From Paguma larvata (taxonomy: Eukaryota > Chordata > Mammalia > Carnivora > Viverridae), in the NCBI GenBank assembly GCA_030068075.1, contig CM057825.1, positions 126,440,739-126,504,738 on the forward strand: a DNA stretch of 64,000 nucleotides, read 5' to 3'. A program made the position numbers and the translations under genes. This document shows positions 31,706 to 41,919 of the stretch, piece after piece (within the stretch, counting starts at the first letter, position 1; every line of letters starts with the position of its first letter). The notes below the pieces were generated by a model. The model was not told the origin of the DNA and searched no databases. It worked only from the letters and a program-made list of their open reading frames with translations.

Positions 31706-32280
31706 CTGCGTCTTTGTGTTGCTGTCACTGTCACTGTGAGCTTCAGAGGCCAACGTGGGCACCGGTTTCCACCCCTGCTCCCCCCAGCGCTCCCAGTGCC
31801 TGCCTGCCTGGCCAGCGTCTGCTCAGGGCCTGAACGCCACCATCTACACATTCTAGACCCCACTAGTGGCAAGTGCCAGGCACCAAACAGCAGAATCTCA
31901 ACCTGGGAGTCAGAGCCTCTGGAAATCACCTCCTCTCTGGTCACCGGACCAAGATGAGATGGCAGGCTCCCTGAAAAGACAATTGCTTTTAGGTGAATGG
32001 ACGAGAGTCATAAGGAACTATGCAGCCTACCCGTACAAACTGGGGGGCAGTTGTCTTTTCTCTCTTAGTATATAAGCAGCCACCTAAGATCCTGGATTTT
32101 GCCTTTTGGCCTGCAGAGCCTGAAATATTTACTCTCTGGGTCTTTATAGAAAAAATTTGTCAATTCTTATTTTAGGTAAGTATCTTATGGTCAATATAGA
32201 GAAACGTGTCACAAATTTGGTGTTCGTTCTACCTGACGTCATCTTTGTAGCAAAAATAAATAAATAAATAAAAAGGGGGG

Positions 32281-32475
32281 GTGCGCCTGGGTGGTTCAGT
32301 TGGTCAAGCATCTGACTCACGGTTTCAGCTCAGTTCATGATCTTGTAGTTCGTGAGTTCAAGCACCGCATAGTCTGCTCTCAGCACAGAGCCCACTTTGG
32401 ATCCTCTGTACCCCTCTCTGCCCCTCCCCTGCTCTCTCTCTCTCTCTCTCAAAAATAAATATTTTTAAAAAGGAT
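32281..32475 (+). mobile_element. CAN SINE
   Basis: GTGCGCCTGGGTGGTTCAG head, AAATAAATATTTTTAAAAA tail. Confidence 0.9.
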
Positions 32476-32685
32476 TTTAAAAAAAGCTATGTGGCATCTG
32501 AAAGTGTTTTCCAAGATGAATGCCCACGGAGCCTACACTTGGGTTAGAAACTGTTGCTAATGTCTCAGAGGCCTGTGTTTAGCTTGTAACTGGTAAAGAC
32601 CTTAGAATTATTATCCAATTATTGGCCTACTGCCATTACTTTACAACAGAGACCACAGATAGAATTATAACACACCTTATCTTTC

Positions 32686-33080
32686 CTTTTTTTTTTTTTT
32701 TTTTTTTTTAAGTAGGCTTCATGGCCAGCACAGAGCCTAACAAGGAGGGGCTTTAGCTCAGGACTCTGAGATCAAGACCTGAGCTGAGGTCAAGACCCCA
32801 AGGCTTGGGGCACCTGGGTGGCTCAGTCGGTTACGTGTCTGACTCTTGATTTCAGCCCCAGGTCAGGATCCCAGCGTCACGGGATTGAGCCCCACGTCAG
32901 GCTCCACGCTGAGCATGGAGACTACTTGGTATTCTCTTCCTCTCTCTCCCTCTGTCCCTCTCCCCTGCTCACGAGCTCTCTCTCTCTCTCTCACAAATAA
33001 AAAAATAAAAAATAAAAATCATTTGAAAGCTTTAAAAACAAAGAGTCGGAGGCTTAACCAAATGGGGCACCCAGGCACTC
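32686..33080 (-). mobile_element. CAN SINE split by a second SINE
   Basis: The reverse copy begins with a poly-T at 32686 and runs to AGACCCC near 32800. It resumes as GAGTCGGAGGCTTAACC at 33043 and ends GGGGCACCCAGGCACTCC at 33080. Confidence 0.8.
32807..33040 (+). mobile_element. CAN SINE nested in an opposite SINE
   Basis: GGGGCACCTGGGTGGCTCAG head to AAAAATCATTTGAAAGC; interrupts the copy at 32686-33080. Confidence 0.87.
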
Positions 33081-33428
33081 CCACACATTATCCTTCTTAA
33101 CCACAAGCCTAAATGAGAAGGAAATTAAGAGTTTGACTTCCACTGAATATTCAGTTGTTACCCCCCACCCACCCCTGGAAATGAAACCAACTGATATGAA
33201 ATAACCGTGGATAACACGTTGGCAGCACTTAAACAGGGGGCATTACCATAACCTCAAAGCATTGCTGTGCCCTATCCCTCCCCACCTCCAGAGCCGGTCA
33301 TTTATGGAATAGGATTAGAGAGAAAGATCAAGAAATTGATACTCGGCGGGGAATACCATTATGACAGTGCTTAACCCACTGAGCAGGGTCACCAATTTTG
33401 ACCTTCGCCTGACCTTTTCTGCCTTTCT

Positions 33429-33651
33429 TTCTTTTTTTTTTTTTAACGTTTATTTTTATTTTTGAGAGACATAGAGACAAAGTATGAGCAGGGGAAAGGC
33501 AGAGAGAGAGGGAGACACAGAATCCAAAGTAGGCTCCAGGCTCTGATGAGCCGTCAGCACAGAGCCCGATGCGGGGCTCGAACTCACAGACTGCGAGATC
33601 ACGACCTGAGCTGAAGTTGGCCGCTTAACCGACTGAGCCACCCAGGCGCCC
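33429..33651 (-). mobile_element. CAN SINE with target-site duplication
   Basis: CTTTTCTGCCTTTCT lies on both sides. Confidence 0.95.
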
Positions 33652-33848
33652 CTTTTCTGCCTTTCTAATTGACAAAGGGTGGGGGAGTTCAGTGAATTGG
33701 TCCTCAGTAGCCTCAACCATAGAGTTCATCAAACAGGTGAGCGCAGAGGGTCTTGTGACCTGGTAGAAAGCTCATGGGATTTAGTACAAAGAGCCAAGTG
33801 TTTTCCAAACTTCAGGATCATTCAAGTTTCAGTATACAATTAATTTTT

Positions 33849-34075
33849 CCTTTTTTTTTTTTAAATTTTTTAACGTTTTTATTTATTTTTGAGAGACATA
33901 GAGAAAGAGCATGAGCAGGGGAAGGGCAGAGAGAGAGGGAGACAGAATCCGAAGCAGGCTCCAGGCTCTGAGCCATCAGCACAGAGCCTGATGCAGGACT
34001 CGAACTCACAGACCGTGAGATCATGACCTGAGCTGAAGTCGGCCGCTGAACCGACTGAGCCACCCAGGCGCCCCT
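33849..34075 (-). mobile_element. CAN SINE
   Basis: Poly-T, TTAACGTTTTTATTTATTTT start, CCAGGCGCCCC end; nearest element to the 3' side of the TMEM238-family gene. Confidence 0.94.
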
Positions 34076-34773
34076 CATTTTTTATGTTTAAGTTGACTCA
34101 CGTTAAGTGTTTTTTTTGTTTTGTGTTTTTACTTAACTATATTGTGAAAAGCAACTGGCACTATTGTAAATAGGAAAAACCAGCATTACTTGGCATAAAC
34201 AGAAGTTATCCATGGAAATAACTTTAACACACATGGTATTAAATCCTAGCTGGGTACAGCCGTGGCCTCCCGAAGCGTGAGAGAGATGCTGGAGACCACG
34301 AACCCCAAACTAAGGACACTCTCCTGGACAGAATCAAAAAGAAAGGGGAATAGCTTTCCCCCTGGAGGACTCGTTGTATTTAAGGCGTCCCTGCATCACC
34401 CCAAAGTCCTCCTGTTTCAGAAACACTGCAGAGTCCCTCTCCCCACCCCACCCACAGCTCCCGGTGGAATGTCTTACCATCCGGTCCTCGGTAAGCCTAA
34501 ACGAGAGAAATCCGTCTCACTCTGTGGGTGAGTAGGGAAAGCTTCAGTAACACTGTTCCACGCGCAGCACTAGGTTTCAAAAACCTCCCGAAGTTCAAAA
34601 GATCGAATCCCTGCAGAAACAGACCACTTCGCCTCCACTGACTTCATTTTTTCCAACAGAAGGACACAGACCCGGAAACAATCAGGGAATACTGCAGGTG
34701 AAGGTTCTTCCAAAGGCACTTACTTGGCGGAGGCCTGAGCAGGCCGCGCAGATGGCAGGGGTCTGGTTCTAAA
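34076..34773. other. Region downstream of the TMEM238-family stop codon
   Basis: Probably the 3' untranslated region on the minus strand. I see no clear AATAAA on that strand outside the SINE that follows, so the 3' end is undefined. Confidence 0.3.
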
Positions 34774-36234
34774 CTAGGGAGGGTGACTTCTCTTCTCTGA
34801 GGCAGGGACAGGTGTGTCCTCAGGGGACACTGACTGCTGGGCCTGGGACCCAGGGGTGGGAGTCGCGGTGGCAGGGGGTTCCTGACTGAGCCCCTGCCTC
34901 GCTGGTGGCGGAGTCTCAGAAGACCGTGCAACCGGCTTCTGAAACTCCTGGACAGCCGCGGACTGGCTGGGAGTAGTAACCCCCTGGGCTAAAGAGACGG
35001 TGCTCTGGGGCACCTGCTGGGTGCCAACCAGGGCCTGTAAGTCCGAGACGGCAGGGGAGAGCCGCGGGTCCACAGCTTGGGTCCGAAAAGACTCGCAGGA
35101 CAAAACCTGGATCAGAGACACAGGGATGCTCAGGGTCTGGGCTTGGGCAGCAGGAGCACCCGGAGGTGGAGTTTCAGAGTCCAGAGAGACATCCTCGAGC
35201 TGGCTCTGTGAGGCTGGTGGGACTTCCAGGTGGCTCTGTGCGGCCGCGGAGGACAGGGAGTAGCTTTGAGAGGCTTCCAAGAGGGCCTGGAGGTTGCTCC
35301 GTGCGGGCGCTGGCCCCAGGGGGTGATGCTGAGAGGCCACGGGCACCAAGGGCTGGCTCTGAGCGGCAACGACGAGCGCAGGCTGACTGCTGGCAGCCAA
35401 GGAGGCAGCAGGCTGGCCCGCAGAGGCCAGAGTGACTGCAGGCTGGTCCTTCGACGAAGGCACAGCTGGAGGCTGGCGGGCGGAGGCCGCGGGGACTACG
35501 TGCAGGCTCCTGACGGGGAGGACGGCCGGGGCGGGAGGAGACTCAACGCACTCAGGCGGCCCCAGATCCGCGGATGACGAGCCTTTCACCAGCCCTGGCA
35601 GCGCGGCCTCGGCCTCGGCCTCGGCCTCGGCCTCGGGGCGCGGAGACCCGGCCTCGGGGCCTGGGGAGCGAACGCCCTGGGGACTTCCGACCGGTTCAGG
35701 TTTGGGGCCTAGGTGCTCCCTGCGCAGGTCTTGCGCGTCGCCGCTCTCCCGGACGCTTTTCGTGGAGTCTTTGTCCCGGTCCTCCTTCTCCAGCCGGTTT
35801 CCGAGATGGCCCCTGACGGTCATATCCAGAGAACCGGCCGTCTGCAGGAACCTCCTGCGGCCGTAGCGCCGCCGGAAGCCCCTCAAGATGCTGGTCACGC
35901 TGCAGACGGTGAGGGAGAGGCGGTGGCTGATCGTCCGGCGCAGCGATCTCCTCACGGTGGAGGAGACCACGTGGAAGGGCGCCTTGGAGGGCTCTTCGCC
36001 AGTCAGTTCGATGTTGCCGGTGTACCAGAAGACCCACCACAGCAGGCTGAGGAAGATGATGATGGAACCCAGGTAGAGCAGCAGGTCGGAGAAGACCAGG
36101 TGCGCGAAGACCCCGGTGAACAGCACCGTCGCGCCCGCCGTGTCGAAGGCGACGCCGAGCCAGAAGAAATGCCGGCAGCGGCCGAGGCCCGTCCGCTTCC
36201 GGGGCTCCTCGACGCATTTTCTTGAAAGCTCCAT
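34774..36234 (-). CDS. TMEM238-family two-pass membrane protein with long low-complexity C-terminal tail
   Basis: One uninterrupted frame of 486 codons, from ATG at 36234 to TAG at 34774. Residues 16-77 carry the TMEM238-family core: GLGRCR, a first membrane segment at about 23-48 (FFWLGVAFDTAG...), a second at about 51-71 (LLLYLGSIIIFLSLL), and the signature FWYTGNIE. A basic juxtamembrane part follows (residues about 85-120, rich in Arg). The rest is low complexity: an acidic/charged part (EKEDRDKDSTK), an EAEAEAEAEA run, then imperfect Gln-Ser-Pro-Ala repeats. Known TMEM238 proteins are much shorter, so the tail is the unusual part. Function is unknown. The frame is open further up to 36318, but without an ATG before 36234. 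An overlapping frame starts at a better-context ATG (36313). A retrogene origin is possible because no intron is seen. I do not know the orthologue name. Confidence 0.75.
   Translation of the reverse strand: MELSRKCVEEPRKRTGLGRCRHFFWLGVAFDTAGATVLFTGVFAHLVFSDLLLYLGSIIIFLSLLWWVFWYTGNIELTGEEPSKAPFHVVSSTVRRSLRRTISHRLSLTVCSVTSILRGFRRRYGRRRFLQTAGSLDMTVRGHLGNRLEKEDRDKDSTKSVRESGDAQDLRREHLGPKPEPVGSPQGVRSPGPEAGSPRPEAEAEAEAEAALPGLVKGSSSADLGPPECVESPPAPAVLPVRSLHVVPAASARQPPAVPSSKDQPAVTLASAGQPAASLAASSQPALVVAAQSQPLVPVASQHHPLGPAPARSNLQALLEASQSYSLSSAAAQSHLEVPPASQSQLEDVSLDSETPPPGAPAAQAQTLSIPVSLIQVLSCESFRTQAVDPRLSPAVSDLQALVGTQQVPQSTVSLAQGVTTPSQSAAVQEFQKPVARSSETPPPARQGLSQEPPATATPTPGSQAQQSVSPEDTPVPASEKRSHPP
35604..35637. 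repeat. GGCCTC hexanucleotide repeat inside coding sequence
   Basis: About five GCCTCG units encode the EAEAEAEAEA run of the TMEM238-family tail. Whole units change length without shifting frame. Confidence 0.85.
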
Positions 36235-36313
36235 GAGTTGCCACTGTCGCCGCCGCCAGGTCCGCGGAGGAGACCAGCCCGCCGCCCGCCGGCCGTGGTT
36301 TCTGGGTCGCCAT
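35699..36313 (-). other. Overlapping alternative frame with strong-context ATG (about 205 codons)
   Basis: ATG at 36313 sits in GTTGCCATGGCG, an excellent initiation context, and opens a frame (MATQKPRPAGGGLVSSADL...) that overlaps the TMEM238-family domain in another frame and stops near 35696. It could be an upstream-overlapping ORF that dampens translation, the true N-terminus if the assembly holds a frameshift, or a chance open frame in GC-rich DNA. The membrane domain itself is only in the main frame. Confidence 0.35.
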
Positions 36314-37076
36314 GGCAACGCCCCTGACGGGGGGAGGGGTCACAGGGGGCGGGGCGAGAGGGAAAAAGAAGCCGCCTCTCACCTGCCGTGAGAAAAAAAA
36401 GGGCGCCGCCCAAGCGAGGTGCGCATGCGCCCTGCGACCCGTCACCCGCGCGCACGATCTCCCCCGCATGCGCAGTGTTTCGGCTCGTGGTGTTACGTCC
36501 CGCCTTCGGGAAGCGCAGAGTCTGCGTTCCTCTCCCCACGCCCTGCCTTTGACAGCAAGGGCGAGCTTTGAAGGAGAGCAAGGGGCAAGAACCCTCTTCT
36601 AGTTACTCCCCCCGCAGCTGGGATTACAGCGCGGCCCCCGGTGCTGCCCCCTCCTGAGGAGTTAATGGTGTCCTTTGTTTTCGTGAAGAAGTGGCTAGAT
36701 TAGGATCTATTGTTAGATCCTAATTCCCATCTTATCTATTTGTTGGTCGATACATTCTTATGCCAGTTAATAGCACACCTAGAAGTGAATTCTCTGAGGA
36801 TTTTTCCACTCTCCATTGTCTTCCGGTTTATTGTTACCACTTACGTTCACCTGTTTGCCCAGGCCCTTGAGAATAGTTAAATAGCAGCTTTTACCACTGT
36901 TCCCAACAGAGGAAGGTAGGAGAACTGTGTCAAAAATAGGAAAACCGACTGGAGCCCGAAAACCACAGTAGATTAAAAATGAGTTCATTTGAACCTTGGG
37001 AATTGGGCGTGAGAAAATTGAAAGCAATGTTAGGGCTGCTGTCATTCAGATTCTGTTATTAAAAAGTCACACCCAA

Positions 37077-37208
37077 GGGGGCGCATGGGTGGCTGGGTAG
37101 CCTGGTTGGGCGACGGACTTCTGCTCAGGTCATGATCTCACAGTTCCTGAGTTCCAGCCCTACATCGGGGCTCTGGACTAACACCTCAAAGACTGGAACC
37201 TGCTTCGG

Positions 37209-37246
<38 letters not shown>

Positions 37247-37312
37247 CCCCCACCCCCGCGTCTCCCCCGCTAGTGCTTTGTCTCTATCAAAAGTATAAAT
37301 AAGTGTTTTTAA
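37077..37312 (+). mobile_element. CAN SINE
   Basis: GGGGGCGCATGGGTGGCTGG head, long (CT)n, tail AAATAAGTGTTTTTAAAAA. Confidence 0.88.
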
Positions 37313-37761
37313 AAAAATTTTTTTTAATTAAAAAAAGGCACAACCAAGTATTGGCCACTGGTCTCTAAGTTGCTAAAGGTGAACTTTTTTCTTTTAAATA
37401 ATCTTTTCAATTTTAAAACAGACTAGATTTGCAGAAAAGTTGTGAAACTATAGACAGTTCCTCTATACCCCCAAACACCCAGTATCTATACTTTTGTTTT
37501 AAAATGGATGACAAAGCAGCACCTTAATTCTCTTTACAGGTATTTCTACAAGTTTAGGAACCCATGTTTCATAAACTTCTCGACTCAGTAACATTACTTC
37601 TGAACTTGAGTACTCCTGAAGTATGCTAAGCCACACCTGAGATCCCAAGATAAAATATAGCCCATCTGCCTACGGTGGCAATTTTCCTTGATGGCAAGTA
37701 GTTTAGAACATGAATATTACAAAAACAGACATGTTTTATGGACTAGAATCTAAAAGAAAGT

Positions 37762-37862
37762 AGGGGCACGTGGCTGGCTCAGTCAGTACAATGTGACTAT
37801 AATCGCAGACATTTGAGTTCCGGCCCCACCTTGGCTGTAGAGAGCTCTTTAAAATCTTGAAA
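37762..37862 (+). mobile_element. Short CAN SINE
   Basis: GGGGCACGTGGCTGGCTCAG, GAGTTCCGGCCCCACCTTGG. Confidence 0.8.
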
Positions 37863-38106
37863 AAGAGAGAAAGGAAGGCCCTATCCTGCAGATACAGCAT
37901 AAAGCTGTTCCTCCCATTAAATGCAGATGGATATTCTATTCTATTCCATAATATCCTTGTGTTTATTTTGATAGTATTGAAACAGTTAAAAATACATATA
38001 AGAAAATAGAGTTGATATTTCATATAAAAATCTGTCAAGTTTCGTAATACCCCAGGGCTTGCTTGCTTTTGACATTCGGGATACTTGATTAGAAAATTTC
38101 CGTTGA

Positions 38107-38335
38107 GGGGCGCCTGGGTGGCTCAGTCGGTTGAGTGTCCGACTCCAGTTCAGGTCATGATCTCGCGGTCTGTGAGTTCGAGCCCCACGTCGAGCTCTGT
38201 GCTGACAGCTCAGAGCCTGGAGACTGCTTCACGTTCTGTGTCTCCCTCTCTCTCTGCCTCTCCCCCGCTCATGCTCTGTCTCTCTCTGTCTCAAAACTAA
38301 ACAAACATTAAAAAAAGATTAAAAAAAAAAAAAAG
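38107..38335 (+). mobile_element. CAN SINE with target-site duplication
   Basis: AGAAAATTTCCGTTGA on both sides. Confidence 0.96.
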
Positions 38336-38355
38336 AAAAGAAAATTTCCGTTGAA

Positions 38356-38537
38356 GTGTGCCTGGTTGGCTCAGCAGGCTAAGCGTCTGACTCTTTGGCT
38401 CAGGTCATGATCTCATGGTTCATGAGATTGAGCCCGTATCTAGCTCTGTGTTGACAGCATGAAGGCTGCTTGGGATTCTCTCTCTCCCTCTCTCTCTTTC
38501 TCTCCCCTCAAAAATAAATCAATAAACATTGAAAATA
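38356..38537 (+). mobile_element. CAN SINE
   Basis: TGTGCCTGGTTGGCTCAGC head, just after the duplication of the preceding copy. Confidence 0.85.
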
Positions 38538-38747
38538 GCTGTCTGAGAATACCGCTATATATAGGATGGTGGCCTAAGAGAAATGCCTTCATTTTTGGAG
38601 GAAAATAAAATAACCCTGCCCAACAAAGACGTCTCTATATCAATATAAAAGAAAGAGAAAACACGATTTATGGTTGCATAATTATTAATAGGTTTATATG
38701 CATGTAAGAAAGCACAGAATCTTTGTGTTATCTTTGTGGTACCGACA

Positions 38748-39623
38748 TGGGAAACGAAAGCAAATGAAAAATTAAATTCCCTTGCTGCTTATAGCCCATT
38801 GACAAGTCCTTTAGACCGACAGAGTGACCTCCCTCTAGGAGCCCAGCTGCCCTGATGATGACATTTCGCTAAGAACAAAAGGCACTCTTAGCTTAACATT
38901 ATCCCAACCTCAGGATCCTGAAAGTCTACTTTAACATATAAAAATTCCTTTGGGGGGCGCCTGGGTGGCTCAGTCGGTTAAGCCTCCGACTTCGGCTCAG
39001 GTCATGATCTCACGGTTTGTGAGTTTGAGCCCTGCATTGGGCTCTGTGCTGACAGCTGGAACCTGCTTCGGATTCTGTGTCTCCCTCTCTCTCTCTCTCT
39101 CTGCACCTCCCTGCTCATGCTCTGTCTCTCTCTCAAAAATAAATAAATATTTAAAAAAAATTCCTTTGGAAACTTCTTTTATCTCTCCCCCTCAAGATAT
39201 GCATTGGCAATCATGCCCCAAGCTTATGGCCCCCTGATGTCCAGCTGAAGGGTCTCATGACTGAGTTTTCACTAAACAGGAATAAATGGCCTTTTCCTAA
39301 CAGCAGCTAGCTCCTACTGTCCTGGAAGTCTTGCTTCCAAAATGCCTTAGAGACTTAGACTATCCCTGACCCCCTCCCGGCCCGAAGGTACAGTGATCAG
39401 CCATTTCCCACAAACCCAGTGCATCCCTATAAATACCGAGTAAACAACTCTCTTCCTGTGCCCTGACAGCTTGGCCGAGCCTCCTCTGGAGACATGTTTC
39501 TCAATTAGTAAGCACCGAACCTTTCATATTCTGGGCTCTTTCCTTTCTCGTATGACATGTTAATAAATTTTCTTTTCTAAAGCACCCATCTACGGAGAGA
39601 TCTGATGGTTCCCGGTCTTAGCA
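38748..39623 (+). mobile_element. Solo LTR (carnivore ERV), with SINE insertion
   Basis: TGGGAAACGAAAGC start, AATAAATTTTCTTTTC polyadenylation region, TCTTAGCA end. Shares blocks such as CTTAGCTTAACATTATCC, CATATAAAAATTCCTT and AAACTTCTTTTATCTCT with the LTRs at 52,604-53,182 and 58,797-59,150. The SINE at 38953-39162 splits it. Exact borders are uncertain because no clean 4-6 bp duplication is seen. Confidence 0.7.
38953..39162 (+). mobile_element. CAN SINE inside the solo LTR
   Basis: AAAATTCCTTTGG occurs on both sides as target duplication. Confidence 0.94.
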
Positions 39624-39891
39624 CGCTAAAGTATTTTTCACAGACTCAGTACTGTTTCTGGGGAGAGATTCGGCTACAAATTTAATGAAGGGAAACACAT
39701 TCAGACCGAAAATGAATACACAAAATATTGAGAACTTCCTTTCAAGAATATAAGTAGGGCATTCAACCAGTGCCCACCAAGTCGTAGTGACTCCAGGGGT
39801 GACGAGAAAACCTGCGCTGGTACATCTACACCTCGGTTCATGTTTTTGTGGTTAATTTTCCCTACAATGTTAAAACATCTTAAAAAACTGA

Positions 39892-40098
39892 AGGGGCGCC
39901 TGGGTGTCTCAGTCGGTAAACATCTGATTTCAGCTCAGGTCATGCTCTCACGGTTCATGAGTTTGAGCCCACTGTTGAGCTTGGTGCTGACAACTCGGAG
40001 CATGGAGCCTGCTTCAGATTCTGTGTCTCCCTCTCTCTCTGTCCCTCCCCTGCTCTCACTCTGTCTCTCTCAAAAATAAAAAATAAACATTAAAAAAC
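39892..40098 (+). mobile_element. CAN SINE, first of four in a row
   Basis: GGGGCGCCTGGGTGTCTCAG head, AAATAAACATTAAAAAACC tail. Confidence 0.93.
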
Positions 40099-40121
40099 CT
40101 ATTTTTTAAAAACTGAAAAGT

Positions 40122-40308
40122 GGGGGCCTGTGGGTGGCTCAGTTGGTTGAGTGACTGATTTCGGCTCAGGCCAGGATCTCTCAGTTCCTGAGTTTCAGCC
40201 CCTCGTTGGGCTCTGTGCTGATGCTTTGGATTTTCTGTCCCCCACTCTCTCTGTCCCTTCCGTGTTTGTGTTCTCTCTCAAAACTAAATAAACCTTAAAA
40301 AAAAAAAG
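40122..40308 (+). mobile_element. CAN SINE, second of four in a row
   Basis: GGGGGCCTGTGGGTGGCTCAG head; a shortened CT body. Confidence 0.88.
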
Positions 40309-40314
40309 AAAAGA

Positions 40315-40530
40315 GGGGCGCCTGAGTGGCTCAGTCTGTTAAGCACCCGACTTCGGCTCAGATCATGATCTCACAGCCTGTGAGTTCAAGCCCCACATCG
40401 GGCTCTGTGCTGACGGCTCAGAGCCTGGAGTCAGCTTCAGATTCTGTGTGTGTCTCTCTCTTTGCCCCTCCCCTCCTCATGCTCTGTCTCTCTCTCTGAA
40501 AAACAAATGATACATTAAAAAAAAAAAAAA
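40315..40530 (+). mobile_element. CAN SINE, third of four in a row
   Basis: GGGGCGCCTGAGTGGCTCAG head, AAAAAAAAAAAAAAGA tail. Confidence 0.94.
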
Positions 40531-40531
40531 G

Positions 40532-40750
40532 AGGGGTGCGTGGGTGGCTCAGCCGGTTAGGAGTCTGACTTCGGCTCAGGTCATGATCTCACGGTTTGTG
40601 GGTACAGGCCCTGTGTCGGGCTCTGTGCTGACAGCTCAGAGCCCGGAGCCTACTTCTAGTTCTATGTCTCCCTCTTTCTCTCTCTGCCCCTCCCCTGCTC
40701 CTGCTCTGTCTCTCTCTCAAAAATAAAAAAATAAAATAAAATAAAAGAAA
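40532..40750 (+). mobile_element. CAN SINE, fourth of four in a row
   Basis: GGGGTGCGTGGGTGGCTCAG head begins in the tail of the third copy. Confidence 0.93.
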
Positions 40751-40853
40751 GGAGAAAAACTGAAAAGTGAAAAAACATTATTTTAAGTTTAAATGTAATA
40801 TACCAACATCAGAATTACGATTTTATATTCCTAGCTCTAATGGAAGCAAATAC

Positions 40854-41038
40854 TTTTTTTACTGTTTATTCATTTTTGAGAGAGAGAGCATGAGTCGGGG
40901 AGTGGCAGAGAATCCAAAGCAGGCTCCAGGCTCAAGCTGACAGCATGGAGCCTGATGCAGGTCTTGAACCCACAAACCACGCGATCATTACCTAGGCCGA
41001 AATGGGATGCTCAACCAACTGACCCACCCTGGCACCCC
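40854..41038 (-). mobile_element. CAN SINE
   Basis: TTTACTGTTTATTCATTTTTG start, CCCTGGCACCCC end. Confidence 0.9.
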
Positions 41039-41047
41039 ACAAATAAT

Positions 41048-41242
41048 ATTTTTTTAATTGTTATTTGAGGGGGGAGGGGCAGAGAGAGAGAGAAGAAGAG
41101 AGAGAATCCCAAACAAGCTCCGTGCCGTCAGCCTGTCAGTGCAGAGCCCCACACAGGGCTCCGTCCCACAAACAGAGAGACCATGACCTGAGCCGAAATC
41201 AAGACTCAGATGCTCAACCAATTGAGCCACGCAGGCGCCCCT
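41048..41242 (-). mobile_element. CAN SINE
   Basis: ATTTTTTTAATTGTTATTTG start, GCAGGCGCCCC end; adjacent to the previous reverse copy. Confidence 0.9.
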
Positions 41243-41531
41243 GAAACCATTAATATTTTAAAAATATACTTCCTAGTGTATCTTGCTTTGGCAGAGAGCA
41301 TTGCCATGTTTTGCATTCCCTGTGAACCGGTTACTGTCTCAAATAATTTTTAATTACTCTAAACTTACTGAAACATCTTTTTCAGGCCCCCAACATTGTG
41401 ACTGTTAGTGTAAAAAAAAAAACCCATAAAGGTAGCTTCCAAATTTAGATAATACTGCATTAAGCAAAATTTGTGACTCAATTTTAGAAGATCTAAATAC
41501 AATGGTGATTTTTTAAAATCTGAATTGTTGA

Positions 41532-41745
41532 GGGGCGCCTGGGTGGCCCAGTCGGTTAAGCCGCCGACTTCGGCTCAGGTCATGATCTCGCGGTCTGTGA
41601 GTTCGAGCCCCGCGTCAGGCTCTGTGCTGATGGCTCAGAGCCTGGAGCCTGCTTCAGATTCTGTGTCTCCCTCTCTCTCTGCCCTTCTCCTGCTCACGCT
41701 CTGTCTCTATGTCTCAAAAATAAATAAATGTTAAAAAAAATTTAT
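41532..41745 (+). mobile_element. CAN SINE
   Basis: GGGGCGCCTGGGTGGCCCAG head, close to consensus. Confidence 0.95.
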
Positions 41746-41919
41746 AAAAAAAAATCTAGTTTTGAAAATAATGTTTGCCAAATAATTGACAAGACTGAAG
41801 ACTGTTTAATACCCTAATATTTCTAAGTATGCCTATTTCCCATAATCGATCATTTAATCCGATGGTTCATACATTTCCAGTTTCTTTATTTTTTAATTTT
41901 TTTCTTTCATTTTTTTTAA

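Larger units (their letters stand above)
35400..36560. promoter_or_regulatory. CpG island covering 5' half and promoter of the TMEM238-family gene
   Basis: Dense CpG sequence. Two NRF1-like palindromes, GCGCATGCGC at 36421-36430 and CGCATGCGCA at 36465-36474, lie about 190-240 bp upstream of the ATG at 36234. No TATA box is seen. Confidence 0.6.

Noticed and set aside
35230..35866. Plus-strand frames of 115-170 codons opposite the TMEM238-family gene
   Set aside because: They are the reverse of a repetitive, GC-rich coding region and show no domain.
38085..38300. Many open frames share a motif like GAWVAQSVKRPTSAQVMISR
   Set aside because: This is the translated head and body of the CAN SINE, recurring on both strands wherever a SINE lies. 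It is not a protein family.
39892..40750. Regularly spaced repeats suggestive of a CRISPR array
   Set aside because: The units are 200-bp SINEs with A-rich tails in a mammalian genome. No short direct repeats with unique spacers exist.
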